Below are positions 5,132 through 6,152 of a DNA stretch of 6,152 bases, one piece after another; the stretch's first letter is position 1; each line of letters begins with the position of its first letter. A program made the position numbers and the translations under genes. The stretch covers positions 1 through 6,152 of the forward strand of contig JAGXHD010000215.1 in assembly GCA_024636395.1 (NCBI GenBank), in the 5' to 3' direction. Source of the stretch: Sulfitobacter sp. (lineage in GTDB: Bacteria > Pseudomonadota > Alphaproteobacteria > Rhodobacterales > Rhodobacteraceae). The notes below the pieces were generated by a model. The model had not been told where the DNA came from and did not search any database. It worked only from the letters and a program-made list of their open reading frames with translations.

Positions 5132-6152
5132 ATGCAGACGCTTAACGAAATCCGCTCGACTTTTCTGACCTATTTCGGTGACCAAGGCCATGCGATCGTG
5201 CCATCCAGCCCGCTGGTGCCCCGCAACGATCCGACGCTGATGTTTACCGCGGCAGGCATGGTGCAGTTCAAAAACTTGTTCACCGGTGTCGAGACACGCG
5301 CCTACAGCCGCGCCACGACCGCACAGAAATGCGTGCGTGCAGGGGGCAAGCATAACGATCTGGACAACGTCGGCTACACCGCGCGCCATCACACCTTCTT
5401 CGAAATGCTCGGGAACTTCAGCTTCGGAGATTATTTCAAGGAAGAAGCGATCCCGATGGCCTGGGATCTACTGACCAAGGTTTTCGGGATCGATCCGAAG
5501 CGTCTGCTCGTGACAGTTTATCACACTGATGAGGAAGCTGTCGCGATCTGGAAAAAATACGCAGGGCTGAGCGATGATCGGATCATCAGGATCGCCACGG
5601 ATGATAATTTCTGGTCGGCCGGTCCAACGGGTCCTTGCGGACCTTGCACCGAAATTTTCTACGATCACGGCGATCACATCTGGGGTGGCCCTCCGGGCTC
5701 CCCCGAGGAGGTTGGCGACCGTTTCGTTGAAATCTGGAACCTCGTCTTCATGCAATATGAGCAGTTCGAGGATGGGACGCGCCGGGACTTGCCGAACAAG
5801 TCCATCGATACCGGCATGGGCATCGAGCGAATCGCCGCATTGCTGCAAGGTACCAACGACAATTATGCGACCGATTTGATGCGCAGCCTGATCGAGGCGT
5901 CAGCAAATGCGACCAGCACCGATCCGGACGGATCCGGCAAGACCCACCACCGGGTCATCGCGGACCATCTGCGTTCAACGTCTTTCCTGATGGCCGACGG
6001 GGTCATGCCCGGAAATGATGGCCGCGGCTATGTGCTGCGCCGGATCATGCGACGCGCCATGCGTCACGCGCATCTGCTAGGGGCGAAGGATCCGCTGATG
6101 CACCGGCTGGTCCCCGCGCTCGTGACCCAGATGGGCCAAGCATACCCCGAAC
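5132..6152 (+). CDS. alaS: Alanyl-tRNA synthetase, 3' end missing
   Basis: Class II aminoacyl-tRNA synthetase that activates alanine with ATP and charges tRNA-Ala in the cytoplasm. The window holds the first 340 codons plus one base of a gene that normally encodes about 870-890 residues. The N-terminus MQTLNEIRSTFLTYF and the motif 1 region are typical. Motif 2 appears as RHHTFFEMLGNFSFGDYF (85-102). GPTGPCGPCTEI (164-175) and IWNLVFMQY (201-209) are conserved family blocks, and motif 3 is DTGMGIERI (226-234). RVIADHLRSTSF (274-285) and GRGYVLRRIMRR (297-308) begin the tRNA-recognition part. The editing domain, the second Zn-binding region and the C-Ala domain lie beyond the edge. The frame is open to the last base with no defect. 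A terminator upstream implies its own promoter. Confidence 0.97.
   Translation, partial: MQTLNEIRSTFLTYFGDQGHAIVPSSPLVPRNDPTLMFTAAGMVQFKNLFTGVETRAYSRATTAQKCVRAGGKHNDLDNVGYTARHHTFFEMLGNFSFGDYFKEEAIPMAWDLLTKVFGIDPKRLLVTVYHTDEEAVAIWKKYAGLSDDRIIRIATDDNFWSAGPTGPCGPCTEIFYDHGDHIWGGPPGSPEEVGDRFVEIWNLVFMQYEQFEDGTRRDLPNKSIDTGMGIERIAALLQGTNDNYATDLMRSLIEASANATSTDPDGSGKTHHRVIADHLRSTSFLMADGVMPGNDGRGYVLRRIMRRAMRHAHLLGAKDPLMHRLVPALVTQMGQAYPE

Overview
The window looks like the chromosome of an alphaproteobacterium, most probably Rhodobacterales (roseobacter group). Three things point there: the gene order CckA-type hybrid kinase / small sulfotransferase / recA / alaS, a perfect CtrA-type box (TTAA-N7-TTAA) before the kinase gene, and a recA operator of the alphaproteobacterial LexA type (GAAC-N7-GAAC) instead of the E. 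coli CTG-N10-CAG type. Assignment to the order is inferred from recalled gene order and motif styles, not from a database search.

Layout, left to right. Bases 1-668 hold the 3' two thirds or so of an RsmB/NOP-family RNA cytosine-5 methyltransferase gene, cut by the window edge. Bases 669-798 are a regulatory gap with a 21-bp perfect palindrome that contains a consensus CtrA box. Bases 799-3111 encode CckA, a membrane-anchored hybrid histidine kinase with PAS-like sensor regions, DHp, HATPase and receiver domains. On the opposite strand, 3707-3108 encodes a small sulfotransferase-fold protein whose stop codon overlaps that of cckA by 4 bp. Bases 3708-3908 form a divergent control region with recA: a sigma70-like promoter covered by one perfect and one imperfect LexA box, and a possible degenerate CtrA box on the sulfotransferase side. 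recA (3909-4979) ends at a strong intrinsic terminator (5020-5052). alaS begins at 5132 and runs off the right edge. No gap between genes exceeds about 200 bp, and no tRNA, rRNA, CRISPR, insertion sequence or prophage gene is visible.

Functionally this is mostly core genome. The notable part is the control wiring. CckA starts the phosphorelay that activates CtrA, and a perfect CtrA box lies just before cckA, which suggests feedback. recA carries a LexA operator cluster in which half-sites of two boxes form a 9-bp inverted repeat. The sulfotransferase gene sits between the cell-cycle kinase and the SOS gene, shares the recA control region, and overlaps the cckA stop. I see no convincing undescribed multi-gene system. 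The best leads are the CtrA box at cckA, the compound SOS operator, and the uncharacterised sulfotransferase.
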